Made by a program: the position numbers and the translations under genes. From CALBPI01 sp039815365 (GTDB lineage: Bacteria > Pseudomonadota > Gammaproteobacteria > Steroidobacterales > Woeseiaceae), in the NCBI GenBank assembly GCA_039815365.1, contig JBCBZK010000031.1, positions 1 through 30,125 on the forward strand: 30,125 nt of DNA, given 5' to 3'. This document shows, one piece after another, positions 15,102 to 23,041 of this stretch (position 1 is the first letter of the stretch; the number at the start of each line of letters is the position of its first letter). Below the pieces are notes generated by a model. The model was not told the origin of the DNA and ran no database searches. It worked only from the letters and a program-made list of their open reading frames with translations.

Positions 15102-16106
15102 TCAAGAAGCGAGCAACGAACGATCGCCACGCAAACTTGCGGGCGGCCAGTTGTCTACCTGCAGACCCAGGCCGAGGCCATGGCTCTCCAGAACTTCTTT
15201 GATCTCGGTCAGAGATTTTTTACCAAGGTTCGGCGTACGCAGCAGCTCAACTTCAGTGCGCTGTACGAGATCACCAATGTAGTTGATGCTTTCGGCTTTC
15301 AGGCAGTTCGCGGAGCGAACCGTCAGCTCAAGCTCGTCGACCGGACGCAACAGAATCGGATCGACCTGCGCTTCCGCTGACGCTGCCGCAGTATCTTCCT
15401 GACCTTGCAGGTCGACAAAGACGCTCAACTGGTCTTTCAGGATGCTGCCAGCACGACGAATCGCTTCTTCCGGATCGATCGTGCCGTTCGTTTCGATGTC
15501 AATCAACAGCTTATCAAGATCCGTACGCTGCTCGACGCGCGCCGCTTCGACGCTGTACGTCACGCGCCGGATCGGGCTGAAAGATGCATCCAGCTGCAAA
15601 CGACCGATCGGACCTGTCTGGTCTTCGAAGTTGGCGCGCTTGGCAGCCGGGCGGTAGCCGCGACCACGCTCGATCCGAAGGATCATGCGAATCTCACCTT
15701 CTTTAGTAAGGTTGGCGATTACGTGCTCTGGGTTACAGACTTCGACGTCATGGTCCAGCTGAATGTCAGCCGCCGTGATCGGGCCCGGGCCTTTTTTGAC
15801 AACCGTCAACTCGGCGTGGTCACGTCCATGCATGCGCAGTGCAACCTGCTTCAGGTTCAGTAAGATGTCGACGACGTCTTCCTGCACACCTTCAACGCTG
15901 GTGTACTCATGCAGTACGCCATCGATTTCTGCCTCGACAATCGCAGCGCCCGGCATGGATGACAGCAGAATACGACGCAGCGCATTGCCGAGCGTGTGGC
16001 CGAAGCCCCGCTCGAACGGTTCGATGACGACGCGCGCCTGGCTGTCGTTGACCGGCGTAACTTTTACGACGCGCGGCTTGAGAAATTCGTTCATGGAATC
16101 CTGCAT
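15102..16106 (-). CDS. rpoA: RNA polymerase alpha subunit
   Basis: The 334-residue protein begins MQDSMNEFLKPR at the ATG at 16106, aligned with E. coli MQGSVTEFLKPR; a longer in-frame extension to 16337 runs over rpsD and is rejected. The N-terminal domain (about 1-235) dimerises and assembles beta and beta', with the conserved FERGFGHTLGNALRRILLSS. The C-terminal domain (about 250-325, ELTVRSANCLKAESINYIGD) binds UP elements and activators; its R/N/C-L-K face is intact. A short extra tail (SLRGDRSLLAS) follows NWPPA. The gene lies between rpsD and rplQ in the alpha operon. Confidence 0.98.
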   Translation of the reverse strand: MQDSMNEFLKPRVVKVTPVNDSQARVVIEPFERGFGHTLGNALRRILLSSMPGAAIVEAEIDGVLHEYTSVEGVQEDVVDILLNLKQVALRMHGRDHAELTVVKKGPGPITAADIQLDHDVEVCNPEHVIANLTKEGEIRMILRIERGRGYRPAAKRANFEDQTGPIGRLQLDASFSPIRRVTYSVEAARVEQRTDLDKLLIDIETNGTIDPEEAIRRAGSILKDQLSVFVDLQGQEDTAAASAEAQVDPILLRPVDELELTVRSANCLKAESINYIGDLVQRTEVELLRTPNLGKKSLTEIKEVLESHGLGLGLQVDNWPPASLRGDRSLLAS

Positions 16107-16131
16107 GTGAACAGTGCCCTCTTCTAAACTT

Positions 16132-16752
16132 TTACTTCGAGTACAGCTCGACAACCAGGTTTTCGTTGATATCCGGGAGGATGTCATCGCGTTCCGGCAA
16201 TGCCTTGAGTGTTCCGACCATCTTCGTTGCGTCAACTTCAACCCAGTCCGGCAAGCCGATTTGGGTAGCAATTTCCAACGATGATTTGATACGCAATTGT
16301 TTCTTCGCTTTTTCGCGAATAGAAACAATGTCGCCACCGTCTACTTGATATGACGGAATGTTTACAACGCTGCCATTGACTTCGATGCCTTTGTGGCTCA
16401 CGAGTTGACGCGCTTCAGCACGCGTGGACGCAAAGCCCATGCGGTATACCGTGTTGTCGAGGCGGCCTTCCAGCAGCTGCAACAAGTTTTCACCGGTTGA
16501 GCCTTTGCGTTGCGCCGCTTTCTTGTAGTAGTTGCGGAATTGCTTTTCTAACACGCCATACATACGGCGGAGCTTTTGCTTCTCGCGTAGCTGCAGACCG
16601 TAGTCAGAAACACGTGGTCTGCGCGCCGGTGCGCCACCCGGAGGGACTTCCAGTTTGCACTCGGATTCCAACGGACGGACACCGCTCTTCAAGAAGAGGT
16701 CGGTACCTTCGCGGCGGGACAGCTTACATTTTGGGCCGATATATCTTGCCAT
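16132..16752 (-). CDS. rpsD: 30S ribosomal protein S4
   Basis: The 206-residue protein, the same length as in E. coli, is a primary 16S rRNA binder that nucleates 30S assembly. It shows MARYIGPKCKLSRREGTDL at the N-terminus without the four-cysteine zinc cluster of some bacteria, and the S4 RNA-binding domain at about 95-160 (LEGRLDNTVYRMGFASTRAE then GIEVNGSVVNIPSYQV). In E. coli S4 is the translational repressor of the alpha operon, acting at the rpsM start; the rpsM start here is also GTG. It lies 14 nt downstream of rpsK and 25 nt upstream of rpoA. Confidence 0.98.
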   Translation of the reverse strand: MARYIGPKCKLSRREGTDLFLKSGVRPLESECKLEVPPGGAPARRPRVSDYGLQLREKQKLRRMYGVLEKQFRNYYKKAAQRKGSTGENLLQLLEGRLDNTVYRMGFASTRAEARQLVSHKGIEVNGSVVNIPSYQVDGGDIVSIREKAKKQLRIKSSLEIATQIGLPDWVEVDATKMVGTLKALPERDDILPDINENLVVELYSK

Positions 16753-16766
16753 TTCTCTCTACCTAC

Positions 16767-17153
16767 TCAGACGCGGCGGCGCTTAGGCGGCCGGCATCCG
16801 TTATGCGGAATCGGTGTAACGTCGTTGATGTTCTGGATCTTGTAACCACAGCCATTGAGCGCACGTACCGCAGATTCGCGACCCGGACCCGGACCCCAAA
16901 CGCGGACGTCGAGGTTCTTCAAGCCGTAGTCCAAAGCAGCGCGGCCGGCTTTGTCAGCGGCGACCTGAGCTGCGAACGGTGTCGACTTTCGCGAACCACG
17001 GAATCCGCAACCACCTGCCGTTGCCCAGGACAACGCGTTGCCCTGACGGTCGGTGATTGTGATGATCGTGTTATTGAAAGAGGCGTGGATGTGCGCAATG
17101 CCGTCCTGTACCTGTTTCTTGATCTTCTTACGTGTTGGTTTAGTTTGTGCCAT
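16767..17153 (-). CDS. rpsK: 30S ribosomal protein S11
   Basis: The 128-residue protein sits on the 30S platform next to S7 and S18 and helps shape the mRNA exit site. It has the conserved HASFNNTIITITDRQGNALS segment and the C-terminal PHNGCRPPKRRRV end. The GNALSWATAGGCGFRGSRKS block is typical of the family. Length is one residue shorter than E. coli. It follows rpsM by 29 nt in the alpha operon. Confidence 0.98.
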   Translation of the reverse strand: MAQTKPTRKKIKKQVQDGIAHIHASFNNTIITITDRQGNALSWATAGGCGFRGSRKSTPFAAQVAADKAGRAALDYGLKNLDVRVWGPGPGRESAVRALNGCGYKIQNINDVTPIPHNGCRPPKRRRV

Positions 17154-17182
17154 GTGTCTTTATCCTGATTGGGCAGCGCCGG

Positions 17183-17539
17183 TTACTTACGAACCGGACG
17201 GCGCGGACCCTTACGAGTACGGGCATTGGTCTGTGTACGCTGGCCACGCAACGGCAAGCCACGACGATGACGGATGCCACGGTAGCAACCGAGGTCCATC
17301 AAGCGCTTGATGTTCATAGAGGTCTCGCGCCGCAGATCACCTTCTACGGTGAACTTCGCGACTTCGTCACGCAGCTTCGCCACCTCCGGCTCTGCCAGGT
17401 CTTTGACCTTCGCATTAGTGGCAATACCGGTGAGCTCGCAAATCTGTTGCGCGCGGGTGGGACCAATGCCGTAGATGCTGGTTAAAGCGATCACAACATG
17501 TTTGTTGACTGGAATGTTTATGCCTGCAATACGGGCCAC
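17183..17539 (-). CDS. rpsM: 30S ribosomal protein S13 (GTG start)
   Basis: The 118-residue protein, the same length as E. coli S13, sits in the head of the small subunit and contacts the P-site tRNA and L5. It shows ARIAGINIPVNKHVVIALTS, the helix-hairpin-helix YGIGPTRAQQIC, and the basic tail GQRTQTNARTRKGPRRP. The start codon is GTG at 17539, as in E. coli, with AGAGGAT on the minus strand upstream. In E. coli this start is inside the S4-binding pseudoknot that controls the alpha operon; the 41-nt leader here has a TCGCGCGCGA palindrome but I cannot confirm the pseudoknot. Confidence 0.97.
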   Translation of the reverse strand: MARIAGINIPVNKHVVIALTSIYGIGPTRAQQICELTGIATNAKVKDLAEPEVAKLRDEVAKFTVEGDLRRETSMNIKRLMDLGCYRGIRHRRGLPLRGQRTQTNARTRKGPRRPVRK

Positions 17540-17580
17540 GTTTCTATCCTCTTTACCTTACGGGTGCGCTCGCGCGCGAC

Positions 17581-17694
17581 TCAGCCCTGACGCTGCTTGT
17601 GGCGGGCGTCAGTGCAAATCACCCGCAGTACGCCGTTCCTGCGAATTACTTTGCAGTTACGACAGATTTTTTTAACCGATGCTCGAACTTTCAT
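17581..17694 (-). CDS. rpmJ: 50S ribosomal protein L36
   Basis: This short gene encodes 37 residues (start MKVRASVKKICRNCK, end DARHKQRQG). The zinc-ribbon ligands C11, C14, C27 and H32 are all present, so it is the zinc-binding form. E. coli L36 has 38 residues. It lies between secY and rpsM, the standard position. The ATG at 17694 has GGAGAG 5 nt upstream on the minus strand, and that ribosome site can pair with a CTCC three nt earlier. Confidence 0.97.
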   Translation of the reverse strand: MKVRASVKKICRNCKVIRRNGVLRVICTDARHKQRQG

Positions 17695-17701
17695 AGTCGC
17701 T

Positions 17702-17760
17702 CTCCAATGGAGTCGCTTGCCGGTGCTTGCACCGGTGCGATCGCCGTACGTTAAGTACGG
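17702..17760 (-). promoter_or_regulatory. Three consecutive hairpins in the secY-rpmJ junction
   Basis: Three inverted repeats are packed here: CCGTAC/GTACGG (17744-17749 with 17755-17760) over the secY stop codon, CCGGTGC-TT-GCACCGG (17720-17735), and CTCC-AAT-GGAG (17702-17712), where on the minus strand GGAG is the rpmJ ribosome site. No T-run follows, so these are not intrinsic terminators. They may mark an mRNA processing point or modulate rpmJ translation. Confidence 0.5.
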
Positions 17761-19100
17761 CTGTAATTTCTCAAGTTGGCTTTCTTCATCATCCCTTCAT
17801 ACTGGTGCGACTGCGTATGTGCCTGCAGCTGCTGCATGAAGTCCATGGTGACGACCACCAAAATCAATAACGACGTGCCGCCAAAGTTGAACGGTATGCT
17901 CGGGAAGAACATGCGCACCAACTCAGGCACCAGGCAGACGCCGGTTATATACAAAGCGCCCCAAAAGGTCAGACGCGTAAGAACACGGTCGATGTACTCA
18001 CCCGTTTGCTGACCGGGACGAATACCCTGAATGAATGCGCCCGAGCGCTTCAGGTTGTCCGCAGTCTCGCGGGAGTTATACATCAATGCCGTGTAGAAGA
18101 AGCAGAAGAACGCCACCAGGAAGCCGTACAGCACAATATAGATAGGCTGACCCGGGCTTAATGCAGCACCGATAGACTGCAAGGTCTGCTGCAGTGCGTT
18201 CGGATTCGTGCTTTGCGCGCCGAACTGTACCAGTGTTGCAGGAAACAGCAACAGGCTAGAGGCAAAAATCGGTGGAATCACGCCCGACATGTTGATCTTG
18301 AACGGCAAATGCGTGCTTTGCGCCTGCATTTGTCGCCGGCCTTGCTGGCGCCGCGCATAGTTCACGGTGATCCGGCGCTGCGCACTTTCCATGAAGACTA
18401 CGAACACGGTAATACCAAGAATGGCGATCGCAATGATCAGCGCCAGTGCCGGTGACATCGTGCCGTTGCGTACTAACTCAGCCGTACCAGCGATCGCACC
18501 AGGCATGCCAGCAATGATACCGGCCAAAATGATGATCGAGATACCGTTACCGACGCCGCGCTCAGTGATTTGTTCACCCAGCCACATCAGGAACATCGTG
18601 CCTGTCACAAGCGTGATGATGCAGATGATCATGAAGAACACGCCTGGATATGGCACCAGACCCGGCTGCGCCTGAATTGCGTAAGCGGCGCCGAAAGACT
18701 GTGCGATCGACAGGCCGAGCGTGCCAATGCGGGTGTAACCGGTAATCTTGCGACGTCCGCTCTCGCCTTCTTTCTTGATCTTCGCGAGCGACGGTACAAC
18801 CACCGTAGCCATCTGCATCACAATCGACGCCGAGATGTACGGCATGATGCCGAGCGCAAAAATACCGAAGCGGGACAACGCACCACCGGAGAACATGTTT
18901 AGCATGACCAACACGTTGCCCGACTGCTCCTGGAAAAAATTTGCCAGTTGCACAGCATCGACGCCCGGTACCGGAATGAACGTACCGATCCGGTATACGA
19001 CAAGCGCGCCAAGCAGGAACATCAGGCGTTGCCTGAGTTCTGTCAGCTTACCGCCCTGTGCCGGTGCTGCTACTGCTTCTTTTTGACTTTTCTTTGCCAC
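17751..19100 (-). CDS. secY: Protein translocase subunit SecY (GTG start)
   Basis: The 449-residue protein is the channel subunit of the SecYEG translocon in the inner membrane. It has ten hydrophobic segments, the plug region with GGALSRFGIFALGIMPYIS around residues 72-90, and cytoplasmic loops with conserved basic patches (SAQRRITVNYARRQQGRR, and NSRETADNLKRSGAFIQGIR near the C-terminus). E. coli SecY has 443 residues. The start is GTG at 19100 with only a weak ribosome site; an upstream ATG is followed at once by a stop. It is the last gene before rpmJ, 48 nt after rplO. Confidence 0.98.
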   Translation of the reverse strand: MAKKSQKEAVAAPAQGGKLTELRQRLMFLLGALVVYRIGTFIPVPGVDAVQLANFFQEQSGNVLVMLNMFSGGALSRFGIFALGIMPYISASIVMQMATVVVPSLAKIKKEGESGRRKITGYTRIGTLGLSIAQSFGAAYAIQAQPGLVPYPGVFFMIICIITLVTGTMFLMWLGEQITERGVGNGISIIILAGIIAGMPGAIAGTAELVRNGTMSPALALIIAIAILGITVFVVFMESAQRRITVNYARRQQGRRQMQAQSTHLPFKINMSGVIPPIFASSLLLFPATLVQFGAQSTNPNALQQTLQSIGAALSPGQPIYIVLYGFLVAFFCFFYTALMYNSRETADNLKRSGAFIQGIRPGQQTGEYIDRVLTRLTFWGALYITGVCLVPELVRMFFPSIPFNFGGTSLLILVVVTMDFMQQLQAHTQSHQYEGMMKKANLRNYSRT

Positions 19101-19148
19101 GTCGTTTGTCTAATCCATCAAATGTTGTTGAGAGCCGCTTATGGGTTC

Positions 19149-19583
19149 TTAGTCTTCAATCTTGCCGCCGGCAGCCTCGATCGCCTTGCGAGCGCCGGGC
19201 GTGACAGCAATACCTTTGAGCGTTACCGGTTTGCTGAGTTTGCCAGAATCGATCACTTTTACTTTCTGTGTGTGCGCAGGCACGAGGTTGGCACTCTTCA
19301 GTGACAACAGGTCTACGACATCTTCTTTGACCAACTCAAGCTCGTGCAAACGCAGCTCAGCACTCAGGCGCGCTTTACGCGAGTTAAAGCCGACCTTAGG
19401 CAGGCGGCGTTGCAAAGGCATCTGACCGCCCTCGAAGCCGACTTTGTGGTAGCCGCCAGAACGCGCATGTTGCCCTTTGACACCGCGGCCGGAGGTTTTA
19501 CCCTGACCTGCAGAGTGGCCACGCCCGAGGCGTTTGCCTGAAGGCTTGCTGCCCGCAGCTGGTTTCAATGTGTTAAGGCGCAT
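19149..19583 (-). CDS. rplO: 50S ribosomal protein L15
   Basis: The 144-residue protein, the same length as E. coli L15, is a late assembly protein of the large subunit. The N-terminal extension has the family signature GRGHSAGQGKTSGRGVKGQ followed by ARSGG. I take the ATG at 19583, which shares its A with the TGA stop of rpmD (TGATG); a GTG one codon earlier is less likely. The overlap implies termination-reinitiation coupling. Confidence 0.97.
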   Translation of the reverse strand: MRLNTLKPAAGSKPSGKRLGRGHSAGQGKTSGRGVKGQHARSGGYHKVGFEGGQMPLQRRLPKVGFNSRKARLSAELRLHELELVKEDVVDLLSLKSANLVPAHTQKVKVIDSGKLSKPVTLKGIAVTPGARKAIEAAGGKIED

Positions 19584-19774
19584 CACGCTTCCTCTACCCG
19601 CAACAGGTATGACACCTGGTTAATCATGCCGCGGTTCTCCGGTGTGTCGTCGACTTCAACCGTGTGGTTGATGCGACGCAATCCGAGACCAGCGATACTG
19701 GCACGATGGTTTTTCAAACGGCCGAACTTGCTCTTCAGCAAGGTCACCTTGATTTTCTTATTCGCCTTAGCCAT
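19583..19774 (-). CDS. rpmD: 50S ribosomal protein L30
   Basis: The 63-residue protein is slightly longer than E. coli L30 (59). The pattern IKVTLLKSKFGRLKNHRASI, then GLGLRRINHTVEVDDTPENRGMI, fits the L30 ferredoxin-like fold. It lies 3 nt after rpsE and overlaps the rplO start by one base. Confidence 0.96.
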   Translation of the reverse strand: MAKANKKIKVTLLKSKFGRLKNHRASIAGLGLRRINHTVEVDDTPENRGMINQVSYLLRVEEA

Positions 19775-19777
19775 GGC

Positions 19778-20284
19778 TTAGCTCACAATCTCTTCGACTG
19801 ACTTACCGCGTTTGGCGGCTACCGCAGCCGGTGAATGAATATTCGTCAGGCCATTGATCGTTGCGCGTACAACGTTGATCGGGTTACGCGAACCGTAACT
19901 CTTCGCCAGAACGTTACGAACACCGGCACATTCGAAAACAGCACGCATCGCACCACCCGCAATAACGCCGGTACCTTCAGAAGCAGGTTGCATGTACACC
20001 TTGGTCGCGCCGTGGCGGCCCTTGATTTCGTACTGCAGCGTGTCATCACGCAAATGCACCTTGGCGATGTTCTTGCGCGCGGCCTGCATCGCTTTTTGAA
20101 TCGCGATAGGCACTTCGCGGGCTTTGCCGTAACCGAAGCCAACGCGTCCATTGCCGTCACCAACAACGGTTAAAGCGGTGAAGCCGAATTGACGGCCACC
20201 TTTGACCACCTTGGCGACACGATTGACGGCAACCAACTTCTCGAGAAGGTCGTCACCGCTGTTTTGTTTGTCGTTCTTTGCCAT
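19778..20284 (-). CDS. rpsE: 30S ribosomal protein S5
   Basis: The 168-residue protein is S5, which with S4 shapes the mRNA entry site and affects decoding accuracy. The N-terminal dsRNA-binding-like domain carries VNRVAKVVKGGRQFGFTALT, the region of the loop altered in spectinomycin-resistant mutants. GDGNGRVGFGYGKAREVPIA follows. The C-terminal part has GTGVIAGGAMRAVFECAG. E. coli S5 has 167 residues. The gene follows rplR by 57 nt. Confidence 0.98.
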   Translation of the reverse strand: MAKNDKQNSGDDLLEKLVAVNRVAKVVKGGRQFGFTALTVVGDGNGRVGFGYGKAREVPIAIQKAMQAARKNIAKVHLRDDTLQYEIKGRHGATKVYMQPASEGTGVIAGGAMRAVFECAGVRNVLAKSYGSRNPINVVRATINGLTNIHSPAAVAAKRGKSVEEIVS

Positions 20285-20341
20285 GCTTTTGGTTCCTGCT
20301 GTGAGCGTGCCGTCCGGCGCGCTAACCGCGTTGATGCCTCT

Positions 20342-20701
20342 TTAGAATTTCAATCCAGCTTCACGAGCTGCGTCAGCCAAAGCTTTGACACGACCGTGAT
20401 AGCGGTAACCTGAACGATCGAACGCCACGCGCTCGATGCCTTTCTCTTTCGCACGCTCCGCGAGCGCCTTGCCAACTGCAACAGCTGCGTCGACGTTGCC
20501 CGTCGCTTTCAGCCCTTTGCTGACCGTTTTTTGTACTGTTGATGCCGCCGTCACGACCGAACCACCATCAACACCAATGATCTGTGCGTAGATGTGTTTC
20601 GGTGTGCGGTGTACAGACAAACGCAGCTCGCCAAGCTCGCGAATTTTCGCGCGAGTGCGTCTGGCGCGGCGTAATCGATTGTCTTTCTTGTTCAGTTTCA
20701 T
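20342..20701 (-). CDS. rplR: 50S ribosomal protein L18
   Basis: The 119-residue protein binds 5S rRNA together with L5 and L25. It has the basic N-terminus MKLNKKDNRLRRARRTRAKI and the conserved C-terminal FDRSGYRYHGRVKALADAAREAG. E. coli L18 has 117 residues. It is preceded by a 74-nt spacer after rplF that contains a small hairpin. Confidence 0.97.
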   Translation of the reverse strand: MKLNKKDNRLRRARRTRAKIRELGELRLSVHRTPKHIYAQIIGVDGGSVVTAASTVQKTVSKGLKATGNVDAAVAVGKALAERAKEKGIERVAFDRSGYRYHGRVKALADAAREAGLKF

Positions 20702-20749
20702 ATCTGCAGCTCACTGCCTGGGTTACGTACCGTCTCATTTGCGGCCGCC

Positions 20750-20763
20750 AACCCGGGCGGGTT
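20750..20763 (-). repeat. Small hairpin between rplF and rplR
   Basis: AACCCG (20750-20755) and CGGGTT (20758-20763) form a perfect 6-bp stem with a 2-base centre in the rplF-rplR spacer, next to a GCGGCCGC palindrome. No T-run follows. Confidence 0.35.
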
Positions 20764-20775
20764 AATTCTAATGCG

Positions 20776-21309
20776 TTACTTTTTCTTCGCTTCTTTACGA
20801 ACAACGCGTTCGTCAGAGTAGCGGACGCCTTTGCCTTTGTAAGGCTCTGGCGGACGATAGGCGCGAATCTCGGCAGCAACCTGCCCGACGATTTGCTTAT
20901 CCACACCGGACAGCACGATCTCGGTCTGGCTCGGTGTTTCTACCTTGATGCCTGCGGGCATCGCGTGAACGACCGGATGCGAAAAGCCCAATGTCAGGTT
21001 CAGTTTGTCGCCCTGCGCCTGCGCACGGTAGCCGACACCGACCAAGGTCAATTTCTTTTCCCAACCTTCGCTAACGCCTTTTGCCATGTTGGCAAGCAGT
21101 GCACGCGTTGTGCCAGACATCGCCTTGGCGAAACGCGATCCGCTACGTGCGGATACCTGCCAGCTACCGTCTTCCTCGGTGATGTCCACCTCGGAGTTCA
21201 GGTCCATTGACAAGTTACCCTTGCTGCCCTTCAGCGACACGGTGCTACCGCTGCGCGTTAACTCAACGCCTTTCGGTAAGCTCACTGGTTGTTTTGCAAT
21301 TCTCGACAT
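20776..21309 (-). CDS. rplF: 50S ribosomal protein L6
   Basis: The 177-residue protein, the same length as in E. coli, lies at the factor-binding side of the large subunit near the sarcin-ricin loop. It shows two similar L6 domains and the diagnostic C-terminal RPPEPYKGKGVRYSDE with a lysine-rich end. The start MSRIAKQPVSLPKGVEL is typical. It is preceded by an 84-nt spacer holding two strong hairpins after rpsH. Confidence 0.98.
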   Translation of the reverse strand: MSRIAKQPVSLPKGVELTRSGSTVSLKGSKGNLSMDLNSEVDITEEDGSWQVSARSGSRFAKAMSGTTRALLANMAKGVSEGWEKKLTLVGVGYRAQAQGDKLNLTLGFSHPVVHAMPAGIKVETPSQTEIVLSGVDKQIVGQVAAEIRAYRPPEPYKGKGVRYSDERVVRKEAKKK

Positions 21310-21329
21310 TGTCGTTCACTCAATCTAAT

Positions 21330-21373
21330 GGCAGCGTTGCTGCCGACTATTGCGCGTAGCACCCAGTGCTACG
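21330..21373 (-). repeat. Tandem hairpins between rpsH and rplF
   Basis: Two perfect inverted repeats lie in the 84-nt spacer: GGCAGC-GTT-GCTGCC (21330-21344) and CGTAGCAC-CCA-GTGCTACG (21355-21373). Neither has a following T-run on the minus strand, so they are more likely mRNA-stability or translation-control elements than terminators. Confidence 0.5.
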
Positions 21374-21393
21374 GGCCTTTGTACGTATCCGTC

Positions 21394-21789
21394 TTATTGG
21401 ACGAGGCAGATCACCTCACCACCGACGCCTTTCTCACGTGCTTTACGGTCACTCATCACGCCTGCTGACGTTGAGACGATCGCAACACCCAAGCCGCCGA
21501 GCACAGTCGGCAGATCGTCAGTTGGACGGTAGATACGCAAACCAGGCTTACTGACGCGTTTAATTTTTTCGATGACCGGCGCACCATCGTGGTAGCGAAG
21601 CTCGACGGTCAGCTGTGTCTTGGCACCTTCTTTGTCGACGCGAACGTCGCCGACGTAACCTTCATCACGAAGGACGTTTGCGATCGCCACTTTGGCGTTT
21701 GAAGAAGGCATGCTCACATCAACCTTGCGCGCTTTTTGCGCGTTACGGATGCGTGTCAGCATATCTGCTATTGGATCACTCATGCTCAT
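21394..21789 (-). CDS. rpsH: 30S ribosomal protein S8
   Basis: The 131-residue protein binds the central domain of 16S rRNA early in assembly. It begins MSMSDPIADMLTRIRNAQ, aligned to E. coli MSMQDPIADMLTRIRNGQ, which supports the ATG at 21789 over the one at 21783. The C-terminus GVMSDRKAREKGVGGEVICL is the standard rRNA-binding end. In E. coli S8 represses the spc operon at the rplE start. Confidence 0.98.
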   Translation of the reverse strand: MSMSDPIADMLTRIRNAQKARKVDVSMPSSNAKVAIANVLRDEGYVGDVRVDKEGAKTQLTVELRYHDGAPVIEKIKRVSKPGLRIYRPTDDLPTVLGGLGVAIVSTSAGVMSDRKAREKGVGGEVICLVQ

Positions 21790-21807
21790 AGTAATACTTC
21801 CCTACGC

Positions 21808-22113
21808 TTACCAGCTGGCTTTGCTGAGACCCGGGATTTCACCCTTCATGGTCGCTTCACGCAGTTTGTTACGGGCCAAACCGAACTTACGGTAAAAGCC
21901 GTGCGGACGGCCGGTGATTGAACAACGGTTGTGCTGACGTGACGGTGACGCATCGCGCGGCATCGCATTCAACTTACGTTGCGCCACTTCTTTGTCTTCC
22001 AAAGAAGCTTCCGGGTTATTGATGATTACTTTGAGCGCCGTACGCTTCTTTGCGTACCGAGCGACCAGTTTTGCGCGCTTTGTTTCGCGAGCCACCATTG
22101 ATTTCTTTGCCAT
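21808..22113 (-). CDS. rpsN: 30S ribosomal protein S14, zinc-free form
   Basis: The 101-residue protein, the same length as in E. coli, sits in the 30S head. It is the long form without the CxxC-CxxC zinc ribbon; only a single Cys is seen in the block HNRCSITGRPHGFYRKFGL. It ends KGEIPGLSKASW as expected. It follows rplE by 25 nt. Confidence 0.98.
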   Translation of the reverse strand: MAKKSMVARETKRAKLVARYAKKRTALKVIINNPEASLEDKEVAQRKLNAMPRDASPSRQHNRCSITGRPHGFYRKFGLARNKLREATMKGEIPGLSKASW

Positions 22114-22138
22114 AAGGCTTACCTATGCTTGCCAGCGC

Positions 22139-22678
22139 CTAGCGCTTGAACGGAAAGTTGAATGCTTCGAGCAACGCACGACCTTCGTCGGCGTTACGGG
22201 CTGTTGTCGTGATCGTGATGTCCATGCCGCGCATCGCGTCGACCTGGTCATACTCGATTTCAGGGAAGATGATCTGCTCTGTCACACCCATAGAGTAGTT
22301 GCCCTGACGATCGAACGATTTCGCGTTGAGACCACGGAAGTCACGGATCCGGGGAATTGAAATCGCGATCAGGCGATCCAGAAACTCGTACATGCGTTCG
22401 CGACGCAGCGTCACTTTGCAACCGATCGGATAACCTTCACGGACTTTAAAGCCGGCAACCGATTTACGCGCGTTACGCACGATCGGCTTCTGCCCGGCAA
22501 TCGCCGTCATGTCTTTCACCGCGTGATCCATGGTCTTCTTGTCAGCGATTGCTTCGCCGACACCCATGTTGATCGTGATCTTGGTGATCTTCGGCACTTC
22601 CATGACGTTGTCGAGCCCAAGCTTTTCTTTAAGCGCGGGAATCACCGTCGTTTTGTAGTGTTCTTGAAGTCTGGCCAT
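22139..22678 (-). CDS. rplE: 50S ribosomal protein L5
   Basis: The 179-residue protein, the same length as in E. coli, binds 5S rRNA and contacts S13 in the inter-subunit bridge. It has MARLQEHYKTTVIPALKEK at the start, ITINMGVGEAIADKK, and the C-terminal MDITITTTARNADEGRALLE. It follows rplX by 24 nt. Confidence 0.98.
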   Translation of the reverse strand: MARLQEHYKTTVIPALKEKLGLDNVMEVPKITKITINMGVGEAIADKKTMDHAVKDMTAIAGQKPIVRNARKSVAGFKVREGYPIGCKVTLRRERMYEFLDRLIAISIPRIRDFRGLNAKSFDRQGNYSMGVTEQIIFPEIEYDQVDAMRGMDITITTTARNADEGRALLEAFNFPFKR

Positions 22679-22702
22679 AGCTATTCTCGACGTGCCTTAC
22701 GG

Positions 22703-23020
22703 CTATACGTCAACTGCCTCGTTGTTAGAGCGGAAAACACGGCGCTTTTTGCCGTCTTTACTAATGTCGATAGCAACCCGGTCGCCTTTTTTGGTCTTCG
22801 GGTTGTACACCTGTACGTTCGAGATGTGGATCGGCATACGTTTGTCCTGAATGCCGCCCGGTTCTCCTGCGTTCGGATTAGGCTTCACGTGCTTCTTAGC
22901 AATGTTGATGCCTTCGACTTCGACCCTGTCGTCGTCGATCATTTTCACCACCGTGCCGGTGCGACCTTTGTCTTTACCGGTAAGCACAATGACTTCATCG
23001 CCTTTTCTGATCTTCTTCAT
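22703..23020 (-). CDS. rplX: 50S ribosomal protein L24
   Basis: The 105-residue protein is an assembly initiator near the peptide exit tunnel. The N-terminal KOW motif reads IRKGDEVIVLTGKDKGRTG, and NIAKKHVKPNPNAGEPGGI follows as in other L24 proteins. E. coli L24 has 104 residues. It lies 21 nt after rplN. Confidence 0.97.
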   Translation of the reverse strand: MKKIRKGDEVIVLTGKDKGRTGTVVKMIDDDRVEVEGINIAKKHVKPNPNAGEPGGIQDKRMPIHISNVQVYNPKTKKGDRVAIDISKDGKKRRVFRSNNEAVDV

Positions 23021-23041
23021 CCGAATACTTCCTGTCGGCGC

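Noticed and set aside
16107..16337. 77-residue N-terminal extension of rpoA
   Set aside because: It overlaps rpsD in another frame; the E. coli-like start MQDSMNEFLKPR is at 16106.
19765..19785. AGCCATGGCT palindrome near the rpmD start as another copy of the hairpin core
   Set aside because: Only the short palindrome around CCATGG is shared; the GGAAGTAAAGCGCAGC half is absent.
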